Below, in pieces: positions 12,450-27,350 of a stretch of DNA of 64,000 nt. Positions within the stretch are counted from its first letter, which is position 1; every line of letters begins with the position of its first letter. The stretch comes from Polyporus tsugae. Lineage: Eukaryota; Basidiomycota; Agaricomycetes; Polyporales; Polyporaceae. Both the position numbers and the translations under genes were made by a program. The notes beneath the pieces are model-generated. The model saw only the letters and a list, made by a program, of their open reading frames with translations. It was not told the DNA's origin and made no database searches. Where the stretch lies: NCBI GenBank assembly GCA_024305745.1, contig JAHRBS010000004.1, positions 4,092,001 to 4,156,000 of the forward strand, given 5' to 3'.

Positions 12450-13573
12450 AAGGACCTTGCAAAAGTTGGACATGTACGTGTACGATATCGTTATGGTTGA
12501 ACTGTTTTGGTCGTCGAATGTTTTCCATCTGTATCATACTTGCACAGAGATACCTGCACTCGTAGAGCTTCCCCATCGTCATCTATTCGCTACGCCTTTC
12601 CCCAACATCTTCATACTCACTATACGATACCTAGCTGCATAACGTTCGATATTCGGCATTAGCGCGTGCGTCGCACGTCGCATCCGTCCGGCCACGCTTA
12701 TAAATGGTCTTGTCGGTTGTTTTGTTTGACACATTGTATGCATACATACTTGTATATCGCGGGACTCAATCTTCATTCCTATATCCGTGACCGCCCCCTT
12801 TCATTTCCGGTGTCGTCGCGGCCCCACGAGACCACATGTACGCCCTCACGCGCCTCACGGCTCGCGACACATCGCTGACAACCCCGCCCGTCGCCCAATG
12901 GCCGCCCCAGACGATCGCCCGCGGGTCAGCGGGTCCCATCGATCCACGCCGCGGGTGCATGATGTGATGGCCCGAGCTGCTTAAGGCTTGTGCCGTGCTT
13001 CGTGGGGGTGTTTGTACGTATGTCATGGTGTGCGCACTTTCTGTTTTTGCGGCTTGTTTGTCCGTCTCGCGCGCCCCGGCCCCGTCATCCCGTCACGCTT
13101 GCTGATGCGCCACCCTCTCGGCGTTGTGGACTGGACTCTCGTACATCTGGTAAGTATGCGTCATAGCGTCCGGTGGCACATCCTCGAGCCCATCTGGTTC
13201 CGAGAGTGCGCCGTTTTACCGGCAATTGACTTCTAGTGCCGATTCTATCCGGTTTTAGGGTGCTCTGCAGCACCTTCGGATTCATACGCCACTGTGCCAC
13301 ACGCAGTTGGGTGGGGAACAGAGCTGCTCGCGACTCGCTTGAATATGTTGCCACCAAGTCCGCAAGCCACGAGGATTTCATTATACTTTGTCGCCGTGGT
13401 CGTCGACGATCACGAGCGCGTCCCCGGGCCGCAGACGAGGCGTCGAGACGCGTCCACTATCGCAGCACCCACGACGACTCGGAAGTCGAACGCCTCCCCA
13501 CAACCGGCCCCCAGATCGTCCGCGCACAGGATATCCCAGACAACGACCGCTGTACCACTCGATTCCCGAGCCA
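12450..13573. other. intergenic region between the F-box and amidohydrolase genes
   Basis: This holds the 3' flank of the F-box gene (AT-richer, TGTA and TATA-like words near 12480-12760) and the promoter and leader of the amidohydrolase gene. Short open frames are present, but none has a recognisable motif. Confidence 0.5.
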
Positions 13574-15666
13574 ATGGCCAGCGTCACCTACTCGTCCCTC
13601 CGCGGCACCGAACCTCCGCGATCATCGTCCTTCTACCCAGCCGACATGCCCAGCAGCGAAACGGAGCCCAGGCGCCTCGTGAGGATCTACGCCGGGAAGC
13701 TGTTCGACCCGCACGGGCTGCAGCTGCTGCCACAGTGCGTAGTGACGGTGTCGGAGGATCTGGGGCTCGTCGTGGACGTCAGGCCGTACTCGGAGCAGGA
13801 GGCGAACGCGGTGGACTTTGCGCGGGACGAGGCGGCGATCGACCTGCGGGACGCGACGGTCTTGCCTGGGTTCGTGGACGCGCATGTGCACAGTGAGTTC
13901 AATTCGCGTTCGTTCAGTCACAGCAAACCTTGGCAGGCCGCCCTGCTCTTGCTCTTCGACTTCGACCCCTGGGCTCGCCCTGTTCGGATTTCTATTCGAC
14001 TTATACGCAATGCCGCCCCCTGATTGCAATATTAATGTTCTGCGCAACCGTTGTCCGAGTGTCCGAGACGGAGTCGATCTCCAAGCTTCAATCTGGAAGC
14101 CGCCGGACTGGAACGCCTCGGGCACGTTGAGCGTCGATCTGACACGCCCTCGCTGCAGTGTTCCTTCACCCGTACGCCGAGGCCTCATGGGAGGACCAGC
14201 TTACGAAGGAGAGCCTGGTGGAGCGCACCGTCCGCGCCACCGTTCATGCGAAGCGGACATTAATGGCGGGCTACACAGCTGTGCGGTACGCATCGAACTT
14301 CTTCATAGCGTCTGCCATACTCCGCGGCCCCAAGGTGGCCGTCCGGAGGTACAACGTATCTGCGAGGCTTGATATGGAGTACGGATATCGACGGTGGCTT
14401 ACCTGAACTGTGTCGCATACAGGGACCTAGGAACCGAAGGCGCGGAAGACGCCGACATCCAGTTGCGCAAGTGCCTATCGGGCCCCAATCCCCTCATCCC
14501 GGGGCCCCGATACTTCTGCGCAAACCGTGCGATCATTGCAACAGGAAGTTACGGTGAGTCTCGGGTTGGGAGTTCGCTGTGGGACGATCGTCGGCCAGAC
14601 CGGCTGAGCTCTCGACCGCTGCGCCTGCGTAGGTCCGAAAAGTCAACTGCATTTACACCAGGACGGCGTCGAGGGCGTCACCGGGGCGCAGTCCGTCGAC
14701 GGCGAGGTCGAGTGCGTGAAGGCCGTACGGAAGCAAGTCGGCGCAGGAGCAGACTGGATCAAGGTCCCGTAGATCGCCGTCGTTGTCGGCCCGTACTCGT
14801 GTGCTGACATCATGTGAAATCGCTCGTGCAGGTGTATGCAGGTCAGTCGCCGCCTCTGAGCCCCGGATGCGCGTGTGGGGTGCGAAGTACGCTGTTTAAT
14901 GACGATCGTCGACGATTTAGACTATCGCTTACGCTCACGCATGGCGGACGTGAACACGAAGCTCCCCGGCACCGCCATCCAAACATTCGCGAGCAGCGAG
15001 CTCAGGGCCATCGTCTCCTCCGCCCGGCAGCTCGGTGTGAAGGTGGCGGCGCACGCGCAGACGTGGCGCGCGGACCTCCTGCCGGAGAACGGGGGCGTCG
15101 ACACGCTCGAGCACGGGAACGACATGCCTGACGGTCTCGTCGACAGCATCGCCAAGTCGAGGATCATATGGGTGCCGACACTGTCTGTGTTCTACACTCA
15201 GGACTACATGAAGCCCCCCGGCGGCGGATGGGACAGCGCATCGCGCACGTTCCAGAAGGCCATCCAGCGGGGAATGACGAGCATCGCCTGCGGCGGCGAC
15301 ACGGGGCCCTTCCCACATGGGGACAACGCGCTGGAGATGAAGCTGATGGTCAGGCTCGGGGCGGACTGGCGATACGTCCTCCGGTGGGCGACGCTCGGCG
15401 GATGGCAGTGCATCCGAAGTGCGGCTTGGGAGGGCACGCAGGGCGCAGCGCGGCTGGCACTCGTGGGCGAGATGCTCGAGAACACACGGCAGGTGGGCGA
15501 CAACGAAGTGCCATTCGGGGTGATTAGAAGGGGGTTCGCCGCAGACATCGTGGCGACGACAGGAGACCTAGAGAATGACTTCGAGAACGCGGTCGATAAG
15601 TGGAGCATCACATTTGTCATGAAGGGGGGGAAGGTTTTCAAGCGTGACGGGCAGGAACTCGTGTAG
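13574..15666 (+). CDS. metal-dependent amidohydrolase (imidazolonepropionase-like)
   Basis: Six exons (13574-13892, 14159-14285, 14423-14553, 14633-14763, 14832-14841, 14921-15666) encode 487 residues. It fits the cyclic amidohydrolase superfamily that hydrolyses C-N bonds in a TIM barrel. Visible metal and active-site residues are the HVH pair (H104, H106), a candidate carboxylated lysine in GADWIKVYADY (K236), H284 in KVAAHAQT, H304 in TLEHGND, and D366 in CGGDTGPFPHGD. The first intron (267 nt) and second (137 nt) are long for this locus. Exon 5 is a 10-nt microexon encoding VYA plus one base, without which the frame and the family motif fail. Fungal relatives include prolidase-like and ochratoxinase-like hydrolases, but the substrate cannot be told from sequence. 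There is no signal peptide, so it is probably cytosolic. Confidence 0.88.
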
Positions 15667-18363
15667 CGATATTCCGTATGGTGGCGTAATGGTATCCTCG
15701 AGAATGTATCGTTCTGCAACACGTTGCGAGCCGTATTCCGCTGCGACGTACGTGGCGCCACATTGCAAGTTGTCGACCTCTGAATGGCCGAAGGTACAAC
15801 TCCATTCCCGAGAGGAGCAAAGGGACTAGCATATGATTACCATGAAGGATCTGTGGGCGCATTGGGCGACTCTATGATAGTGACGGTATCTGTGGAAGGG
15901 TCTAAAGCCCAGTTTTCCATTCATTCGTTAGTCTAACAAGACATCGTCTTTCAATTTGGTGCCAGTACTCCTGTGAAGGTTACAAACTCCAGACGGCTAG
16001 GTCAGGTCCTTCAGGGTTCAACACAAACTTCCATGCCACCGACAGCGCCACACTCAATCGCCACAATCAAGGCCCTATGGTGACGAACACAAACCATGTC
16101 ATCCCTGCTTGAAGGTCCCGAACACCGTGAAGAGCAGCCAACGTTTGCCTGCCCGCATGACTGGACAGAGGTAACTAGTCACGGAGCCATAGTGGCAGGG
16201 TGAAGCGGCAAGAATATCTGAGTAAATCATCCAAAGGGTCCGATAAGCAGGATTACACCTACTGGTGCACAGCGGCTTCACGTACCAACATTACTTCTTG
16301 TCCTCTCGGGGCGTCACCCTAGATGGTCAGTCAGTAACGCAAGGCCGGCATAGCGAATACTCTCCTCTGTTGTGGGTAAAATAACGCCGGTCCACGACTC
16401 TGAGTGGGAGGTTTCAAGGGCCCAGTCGTTGGACCAGATGGGCTAGAGGACAGAATTTTATATGATCTCCCGTAAGAACATCTGCATCGAGTGATGGCTG
16501 GCAAGGCTTGATCGAAACGTGCGGTGGAACCGCGGCGGCATGGGGTTCCAGGTATAGGAACCTCAAGCCGAGTTCTATAACTCTGGACCGCCAGTGCCAA
16601 AACCGCAAACGGAGTCTCTACGACATGGCATGGCTGGACGCCCTGGTTAAGTTGGCGGAGCGCCCGAAGAGCGCGGGACTACGAAAGCATCAGTAGACGA
16701 TCAGAAGCTGAACAGGGGCAGAAAAACATTTGAACGGCGGGCATACCGCAGTGTGTACACATGTAGTCGCCGTGGATTCTTGAGCGCACGAGCTTGAAAT
16801 AGAGAATGCGGCGGCCGGCTCGATTGTGCGCTGTCGCCCTTGAACAAATCGACTTCTCGGTCACGAGCGTGTCCCGTTGGGAAGCTTCTTGGGTTACGCG
16901 AGATCCACGGGGCAACTTTTCCTTCACTAGTCGGCCTATAGATACATCAGCCGTGTTGCGACTCAAAGGTAGATAAGCTGAAGCTGATAGGGACGACGGC
17001 GAACTCGGAGGCGAGGAGAGTTGGCACAGTCAACTGAGTTCTGTCTAGGTCAGAGATCAGCAGCACTTTCGTCTTCCACAAAGATATGAACAATACTCCA
17101 GAGGGCGAGGCTTATTATTGGAGGTGTCAGCGGAGGACATTGGGGAAGGCCATAGCGCGCGGACAGAGATCATACGCCTTGAATGTCCGGGCGGCATAGC
17201 CGGCCATCGCGGTCTCAGTCGAGACCAAGATATCTTGACGTGAGGCGGCCGCCGCCGGATGATTCTCCCGGCGTTGGTGCGTCGATGGTGGCCGATGTTT
17301 TCCCAGTGATCGACGACAGCTGGCGTTTCGCGCAACGTTGTGTTGCTGAGCCGAAAAGCCGCCTCTGCAGCAGGACGACGACCAAGTCAATGTAGAAAAC
17401 ATGTCAGCACATATGCCTAGTGGTATGCTTTATGAGATGAATTGGATCGAACCTGGCAAGCGGTGGGTCTCAGGACAGCCTGGCTCGGAGTCCGTGTTAT
17501 CGGAAAACGTTGTGGTTGCTGAAAAAGCTGGATAAATGATATTCTAGATAAGTGGTTTATAAATTACTGTGAGGGTCGGTTGAAAAGAGATCGAAGGAAG
17601 ACGACTCGAAACTACCCGGCTGGGAGGGTGAGCATAATCACGGCGGCAGCGTTGGCTTGGACGAAGGCGTCAAAGGAACACAGGCCCGAGAAGCCCACAT
17701 CACACGCGTGGGAACTTTGTCAGCCCTTTTTTTTCTGTTTGCCTCTCGTGTTGGAACTTTGCTCCTCTGTCACCACCATGATCCATCTCCTCCCATGTAG
17801 CGACGCTCATCCCAATGCAATCTTTCAGTGCTATGGTCTCAGAGAAGTTGAAGTAAACGTTCTACGATCCGCATTGGTCTGGCTCCCAGAAGTGCCGACC
17901 CAAGCTGGCGACTATCGCCACGTCGTCTTCGCCTTGTGTTCTTGGTATGTCGTATACCCTATCGCGTGTTTCTATTTATCCCACGTACCAAGTCAAGGCC
18001 CTTCACCGTGTTCCTACGTGTAGTGTCTGTTACGGTCGTGGAACATAGACGCTCCCAGGTTGCCCTGCCTCTCGGCCTCGTCATGGGGTCTCGGGGACTC
18101 CGGGGTACCAGGAGAGCTCCGTCTCAGTAGAGTTGAGTGCAACCCCGGCCAGCATGGCCGTCTTTTGGTTGTTCTCGTAGTTTTGGGACATACATACCTT
18201 TTTCATGCCATGTACCTTGCGCTCGAGTTATACAATGCCATGCTCCTGCCTACCAGGTTGATACCCTCGTTCTTGTGCGAACCTCCGAAGCGGAGTTGAT
18301 GACAGAGCCAACATCATCGTTAGGTGAACATTACGTGGTATCTAAGCATATCTGGTCCCGAGG
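15667..18363. other. gene-free stretch of about 2.7 kb
   Basis: No convincing gene lies between the amidohydrolase stop and the end of the MFS transporter gene. The longest frame (plus 17580-18023) has no recognisable motif. No repeat, tRNA or transposon end was recognised. Confidence 0.5.
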
Positions 18364-20026
18364 TCAAGCACGCCACGCCCACCCTCCCTTGTCCCGAGCG
18401 TCCAGCCAACGAACGTACGCCACACAGACGCCAGCGGCCAGAAGAATAGCCCCATCGAATACGGCTACGTCGTTGTACCTCGTTTTCAGAGCTTCCAGGC
18501 CGAGCATTTGGTTGCTCCGCGATGGGCTTGAGCTGGCGCCCCGCTGGTGGCTTCCCAATATGAGGCCAGCTATTGGGGCACCGCAGAGCACGCCGAGGCC
18601 CCGGATGAAGTAGATAGCACTGTTCACGCTCGCGTAGTTCTGGATTCCGTATATCTCCGTGATGGTCGTTGGGAAAAGGGCGGCATAGCCTCCCGCAAGG
18701 ATGCCGTAGAAGACGATGAATGCGAGGAACCGTGCACGATCGGAGTCATACCACAGTGCAAAAACAGATACAGCGGAGAGAATGACCTGTATTGCACGAT
18801 GGGACCTCGGGAGCAGTTGACAGAGAGAAGGGGGCTTACGCTAAGAACCATGGTATTCTGCCGTCCCACGCGATCGGCGAGGACTCCCATAATAATGCGC
18901 GCAACGGTATTCACAGCAGTGTTTAGTGCGAGCAACAAACTGCCGGTGGAGCTCGAGTACGACAATACCGAGACGGAGTACGTCGTAAGGTAGTAGTTAG
19001 GTACCATGTTACCTGCGGCTTGCAGGAAAGCACCAACGGACTGGCCAAATGTGTCAAAGGGAATCACAATCAGCGCCCCGATAGAAGAGACAGAAGAGCA
19101 GATGCCATGCCTGTAGTATGAACGTGCCGCGTTTCGCTATTGTCATGCTGACTCGAGCTCGACCACTAGCACCGGCCGCTCCGTGCTTCTTCAATACACT
19201 GACAATAGGGATGCTGACAGCAAAGTTCCAGAGGCCCAGCACACGGAGAGCCCAGCGTATGCCGAGATGGGTCAGGAGGACGTGGAAGACCGGGGACAGG
19301 ATGAGACCACCCACGCCGGCGCCGGCAACGACAATGCCCATTGCGGCCCCTCTGTTCCTGTCGAAGTACGTAGGTATGACGGCCATGAGCGGGAAGTAGT
19401 ACATGCTGGATCCGACCCCGTAAAGGAGCCCTTGGGTGAGAAACAGTTGCCAGAGCTATTACATGAAACTCAGTTGGCGCTTCAAAGACAACGGTTGCGC
19501 ATACGGATTGGGACGAACCTGATCGCAGAAGCTGGCTGAGATAATGCCGATGCTCATAATGAATGCCCCGGCCAAGGAAAGGAGCTTTACGTTTACGCGG
19601 GGAATCATTGGGTTGACAAAGATGCAGCCACTCCAGGTGAGGCCACTGCCGAGAGTCCCGACGAGAGACACGAGGGCGTCTTGACCTTGCGCATCTTTGA
19701 TATTGGTCTCCGGAGAGGTATAAAATTCCTACGGCGCAAGTGATTGGGAATGGTTGGTTATAAGTACTAATTGTGGTATATTTGTGGATACTGACCTGGA
19801 AGAGACCGTAGATGAAGTTAATTCCGATCACATGGAAAATCATCATAAAACCAGCGAGGATGAGGAGGTATTGATAGGTACGAGTCGGTTCTTCTGGCCG
19901 GGATTCATCCAAGGCTCCGGCATTCAAGTTATGCCTGGAGGCATTGCGCACAGAGTTCTCTGGGTTGTCTGTGAGGTCAGAGAGAGTACGGAGAGTCAGG
20001 ACTTGGCCAGCCCGAGTCGAGTCCAT
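18364..20026 (-). CDS. MFS transporter, monocarboxylate-transporter (MCT/MCH) type
   Basis: Five exons (20026-19796, 19728-19519, 19455-19111, 19040-18840, 18786-18364) encode 469 residues. A hydrophilic N-terminus of about 50 residues is followed by roughly 12 hydrophobic segments. Family-like blocks are the first helix (YLLILAGFMMIFHVIGINF), YGVGSSMYYFPLMAVIPTYF with the following FDRNRGAAMGIVVAGAG, and the central GVLADRVGRQN. This is the pattern of fungal MCT-like permeases, which move small carboxylates or related solutes across the plasma membrane; the substrate is unknown. Intron 3 (19110-19041) seems to use a GC donor. It starts 262 bp from, and divergent to, the SNF1 kinase gene, so the two may share control elements. 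Confidence 0.87.
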
Positions 20027-20288
20027 GGTCAGTGTTTGAACGAGACCGTCGGACTCGGTCGGGATCCGAGACAGCTGTCCTCATGTTCTCGAGGCTCGGG
20101 GTGGGTTTCTGCAAGACGGCCCGGCGGGGCGCCACGACGGTCTAGGCAATTTGCAAACACAACACAACACGCGACGATCGCTACACCCGCCCCACCAGTG
20201 CTACACTCTGCGACAGGCGCCCAATACTTTCTGACCCTCTCCACACGCTGCACTCGCTCTCGTCTGCTTGAGGCTACCTGTTTCCACC
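20027..20288. promoter_or_regulatory. shared divergent promoter of the MFS transporter and SNF1 kinase genes
   Basis: Only 262 bp separate the two start codons, so promoter and leader elements of both genes must lie here unless one transcript starts inside the other gene. CACAACACAAC-type and CT-rich stretches lie near 20155-20285. No specific binding site was identified. Confidence 0.6.
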
Positions 20289-22535
<2,247 letters not shown>

Positions 22536-23843
22536 TGGCCGGTTTCCTAGTGCTATGCTGTGCGTGGTTTTCTTGTGCGTGCTCGTGTTTAGCTATGCGC
22601 TGTGTTGTGCTTGTACTGCTTATAATCGCTTGCTCTGGTCAGACGAAACTTGCGTTCGGATGTAGCTCTTTGGATACCGTAATGTTGTATTGCTAGCATG
22701 CATATGCCAACGCGGAAGTAATCTGGCGCCTTCTGTGGCTGGATTCGGACGTGCATCCTCGGGTGAGCATGTGAAGAATTGTTTGCGCAATTACTCGATT
22801 ATTCGGTCCTAAACGCGCCGTGGCGCTGCCAAACACGAAGGAGAGGTGCGTCCATCCACGCTGATAACGGATATCCTGTACTAAATTGCACGCACGATCC
22901 GCCCCAGGACTCTGCCAAATGCTTCGGAAAGGAAGCGGACTTGGTAGCCTCATGGCCATCGAGAGGAAGTGCCCATCAAAGAACGCGCGAGCTTCCTTTG
23001 GGATTCTCCTTGCGGCATCGAATGCAGCTTCTCGTCTGGGAATACGTGAAGACAGGGTGAACGCGTCGATCGCGTCTGGACTGGATTCGGACCGACCATC
23101 GTCTCTCCATACGAGTCTATCCGCGGACATGTCTTCGGTTGAAAATGCGGATAGAACAATTGTTGTGTCGGGCGAAGCGGTCAACGGGTCGCATTCGCAT
23201 GCAAAGGCGTGGCGGGTTCGCAAGGAGGAATATTGGTTGTCATATCTCGTGCCAGGTGCCGGCTCCAGGCCGTTCCCGCCGGGCGGGCCCTGTCCTTCCA
23301 CGCGAGTTGGTGCCGTTGCTGTCAAAAAGTCAACGTCTGGCATGTCTGGTCGGTGCTTCGGGCCACAATCGTCCGCTCCTCCCTTCTCACCAAAGTTGCG
23401 ACAGGTCACGCCATGTCAGGCCCGTGTCCGCGACGGTAACCGCAGCGACGCGCCTTCCGTCACGGCGACGCCTCTCCTTGCCTTGCTCTGCGGTGTTGAG
23501 CGGGGCAGCGGTATGGGCTACGCCGTGCGCAGCAGCTGGCGGGATGAAGGAAGGGGCATCTGACAATGAGTGGGACATGATTCGCAGAAGACGGGATGGC
23601 AGTGTGCTAGCGGCGCCTTGCAGGGAACCACCGAAGGACGAAGGGGCTTCTTGGCGGGTGTTGATCACGCTGATGTGACCATCGAGGGAGGGTTTTCAGC
23701 CAGCGTTGGGTCTCTCGCCTGGAATGACAGCACAGCGTGGGAACACTTATAACTCACCCGATATGGTCCCCGCACGCCCAAACCAGGCAACGCGCCCATG
23801 AGATCGCTCCTTCGTCATTCCGGACATGACCATCCCGCGTCCG
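22536..23843. other. intergenic region between SNF1 and the PUF gene
   Basis: A minus-strand open frame at 22693-23343 (about 216 codons from its first ATG) is long for a non-coding stretch. It has no recognisable motif, and an overlapping plus-strand frame of similar length argues against it. No other feature was recognised apart from the PUF gene TATA box just downstream. Confidence 0.45.
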
Positions 23844-23850
23844 TATAAAA
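23844..23850 (+). promoter_or_regulatory. TATA box of the PUF gene
   Basis: TATAAAA lies 63 nt before the ATG at 23913, followed by a CT-rich leader. Its position argues against the in-frame upstream ATG at 23826, which lies before the TATA box. Confidence 0.65.
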
Positions 23851-23912
23851 CCTGCGAGACGCGTGTCTTCGTGTCTCTCTTCATCCCCCACCATTCCTCT
23901 TCCACCGCCGAC

Positions 23913-26569
23913 ATGGATCAGACCACCGCTTCGCAGCCTTTCGTCCCTCTCTTCGACACCCTCCCATCCTCCAGGACCTCCGCCGCCTCCATCTGGGCTC
24001 CCCAGCCTCAACCCTCCGATACCGCTTGGACAAAAGCCATCGACTCGTTCACCCGGGCCAACTACAGTGGCCCAATCAGCACCGCCCGTCCTCCCCATCG
24101 CCCATCCTCGTTCCCCGTTCCCAACAACGGCGAGGACGTGTTCGGCCCTCTCGGTCTGGACGGGCAACGCCGCCGCGATGTTGGAGCCATCGGAGATGGG
24201 CGCAAAAAGCTCTCTCCGACCTTTGATGAGCTCGTGAGTCGCACGCACGTCAGCTATATGCGCATATATGGACTAACAATATCCACCTAGTACGTCGAAC
24301 AGCTCCTTCGGTCGTTGAATCTCAACTCCCCGGGTCCTGCGGCGCCTCCGCCGAGGATCAGGAGCGACTTCATCCACTCCCCAACCTCGCCTGATTTATC
24401 GCCGATCTCTACCACCTCTGCTCTTCTCACCCCGACTGATCTGTCTCCCGCCAAAACGTTCGACCAGAAGTTACCGCCGACGTTCGACTTCAATGCTGTT
24501 CTTCGTCCAGGGGAGAACAATTCGCTGATGTTCGAGAGCGGCTACCGTCTGCCGGACATTGCCCAAGGACCTCAGGCTTCTTTCTGGTCCACCTCTCCGT
24601 CCTACAGCCCCGATGCTGGCTACTTTCCTGCTTTCGAACCGTTCGCAGATGCATCTGCTCACTCCATCTCCCGCGGACAACCTCTTCCTCTCTCGCAATC
24701 TCAGGCCGACCGTCGTCGCGTAGAGACTAACGTCCTTCCGCCCACGCTTCCGCCACTGTCCTGGGGTGGACAACGCTGCCGCACCTCCTCTGACTGGCTG
24801 AAGGCTGATGACATCGGGGATCGCGGCCTGCGACTCAGCGCGAACGAGACGGTCTTCCGTTCCACTCAAACCCAGTCGGTTCCTCCGCAGCGTCAAAGTT
24901 CTGGTCAAGTGCATGAGGTGAGTCGTCCCAGACAATGATACGTCTTTGGCTAAACGTTCTGTCCGTCTCGATCTAGCCAATCAACTTCCTGTCTCTTCTC
25001 CATCCCTCTTCGACTCCACCGTACGACCTCTTTGTAGGACGTATCATCAGGTCTTCGGACCAGCAGGCTTCCATCTTTCTCCAGCAGAAGCTCAAGGTTG
25101 CTGACGCCGAAGAGAGGGCCAAGATCGTGGACGCCATATGTACAAAGGGTTTCGAGATGATGGCGCATAGGTAAACATGGTTGTCGTCCGAATGTTCATT
25201 GTTTCAATGTTGGTTGTAGGTTTGGAAATTGGGCAGTGCAGAGATGCCTCGAAGCGACCTCGAGCGTGGATGAGAGGCGCAAGATTGTTGCATGTATGCG
25301 GTATGTTGAGTATTTGTTACGGAAGACCTTCCTCTGACTGACATCGCGTTGCTAGCGGTCGCGTGGTCGAACTCGCTACCAACTGCTACGGCTGCCACGT
25401 TCTACAGAAGGCATTGGATTGTGAGGAGGAAGTGAGACTCCTCATCGTCTCCGAACTCCTCCTCGGCGATCCCGCACAAACTCTTGTGAACAAGCACGCA
25501 TCGCATGTATGGAGCAAGGTACGTCGTATAGGTTTGACGTTCTTGAACTGTTATGAACAACGATCCTTCTAGATTATGGAGCTTGCTTGGACACCTCCTG
25601 CGCCGCCCATCTTCGCATAGTGAGTTCAGACGTACGTAGTGGACGATGAGGACCTAACCCTTTCGTCTCTGTAGCGTGAACAAGTCTCTTAAGGGCAAGT
25701 GGGCGTCATTAGCCTGTCATGAGACTGGTTCCCTCGTTGTGCAGGTATACGATACACACCATTCTTCACAGGTAGCATGGCTAATATTCTTTCAGCACGC
25801 TTTCGAGAATTTGGAGGAGTCTGCGAAGGATGGTATCGTTGACGAGCTCCTTAACCAAGGGCCGATCGTATTTGGAGAAGTTGCAAAGAATCAATGGGGT
25901 TCCTATTGCGTTCAACACAGTACGTCCTTGGTTTCTTCAGCTGCATACAGGAACTAAGGACTGGCACAGTTTTGGAACACGGTTCTCAACGTCATCGGGA
26001 TCTTGCCTTGGAGCATCTTCTTGGTGGTCTGCTTGAGTACGCGACCAATGAGCAAGGTATTAAATCGATCACCAAGGCCTTGAAAGAGGGCGGAAAAGAC
26101 AGTCTCGACAGGATCATCAAGCGGATGTGTGAGCCGGCGAAGAGGTATGCTCCACTGATCGTTCAAGTGGTTTTGCTTGCTCATTCCGCCTTCGCAGTGC
26201 TCGCAGGGCGATGATCGTGGACCTAGCATTGTCTGTGACGGGCAGCCAGCTTATTGCGAGTGTGTTGCCAAACGTATGCGTCTACAAGTCATGGTCCTGT
26301 TACGCTGGCGCTGACCCATGGATGTTACAGGCTGACAAAGACCAACGATCTCTTCTTTACGATTCTATTCGTGGACATATCGTCACGCTTCGAGGCTGCA
26401 AAACGGGATCCAAGGTTATCTGGTTGTTGTAAGTACCTGGGTAATCGGATAATGGATGCCGAGCTAACATTGTTTCTTCCAGCGACCGGATGGTACGTCA
26501 CACTCACTGCTCACGGCGACCAAGAACTGACGATAACGATCTTGACAGCGCGCATACTACGGCTATTAA
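23913..26569 (+). CDS. Pumilio/PUF-family RNA-binding protein
   Basis: Thirteen exons from 23913 to 26569 join in frame to give 668 residues. Boundaries are 24233/24291, 24917/24977, 25170/25220, 25300/25356, 25518/25573, 25619/25675, 25744/25796, 25919/25970, 26144/26198, 26273/26331, 26428/26483 and 26492/26549. A Pro/Ser-rich disordered N-terminal half is followed from about residue 320 by PUF helical repeats with typical cores, such as FGNWAVQRCLE, NCYGCHVLQKALD, NKHASHVWSK, WGSYCVQHILEH, NEQGIKSITKAL and TGSKVIWLF. PUF proteins bind 3' UTR motifs to repress or localise mRNAs in the cytoplasm. Exon 12 is a 10-nt microexon, and the last exon adds only six residues (RAYYGY) and the stop. 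Repeat details differ from classical Puf3, so I do not assign a specific PUF number. Confidence 0.88.
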
Positions 26570-27350
26570 ATCTTTCTTCCTCCATGCAACATATCAACGA
26601 CATATCTTCAAGGCCTATCTTTACCACTGCAATTCGTCTTCTGCATTTCATCTCATCTTGCGGCACCGCCTTATGTGGATGCAACCCACTGCCAACGCCC
26701 CGTTATAATTCGCTCTGCATTCCTCGCGTCACAGACCCGTCTTCCCATCGCAAGATCATCCAGCAAGCATTCAACGACATGGACATTCGAGTTCCTATCG
26801 CATTTTCAATTTATGCATGCATTCTTTCTTTATTGCTCCTTATTCGCATCATCTGCCCAGCTCATCTGCAGTCTCCAATAATCCCAATACTCGCTCTCGT
26901 ACTAGTAGCCACGATGTATATACGCACACGCAAGTTCTGTGTCGGCGAACATGTCTTAGTAGTTTACCAACCCTGTCATTACAGTGTAGTAGTATCCCGC
27001 ACATGTAGAACAGTTGCACTTCATTTGCAGCACTGCAGCGACGGACAGGCCTGTGGCTTCACGAAGAGGATGCGCACCCACAGTATCAAGAAATTGCACG
27101 GGGCCTATTGACGACTGCGTTGCCGCCGGGGGAGAAGAGGATATCACACATGGCGCGTAAACCGGTGGATAGCGCTTGAAGGTGGCTGGCCAGTTGTGTA
27201 GTGTAGACGAACGTTATATCAACACACCGACGCCCATCTAGCGGGACGATAGTATTATTTGTTTTGGACGGAGTACTACAAAAATGTGAGTGAGCTGAAG
27301 GCCACAAGAAGGTGCATGGCGACGCACTCTAGTGCAAACAGAACGACGTC
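26570..27350. other. convergent 3' region between the PUF gene and COX6
   Basis: The two genes end tail to tail, 781 bp apart. The sequence is AT-richer, with TATATA- and TTTATG-like words that would suit 3' processing signals. The long plus-strand frame through it (26254-27111) is an alternative frame of the PUF 3' exons plus flank and has no motif. Confidence 0.5.

Noticed and set aside
22693..23409. Minus-strand open frame of 238 codons (216 from the first ATG) between SNF1 and the PUF gene
   Set aside because: No recognisable motif, the longest version begins at GTG rather than ATG, and a plus-strand frame of similar size overlaps it, as happens by chance in GC-rich DNA.
23826..23912. 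Upstream in-frame ATG as the start of the PUF protein
   Set aside because: A TATA box lies between it and the next ATG, so transcription probably begins after it.
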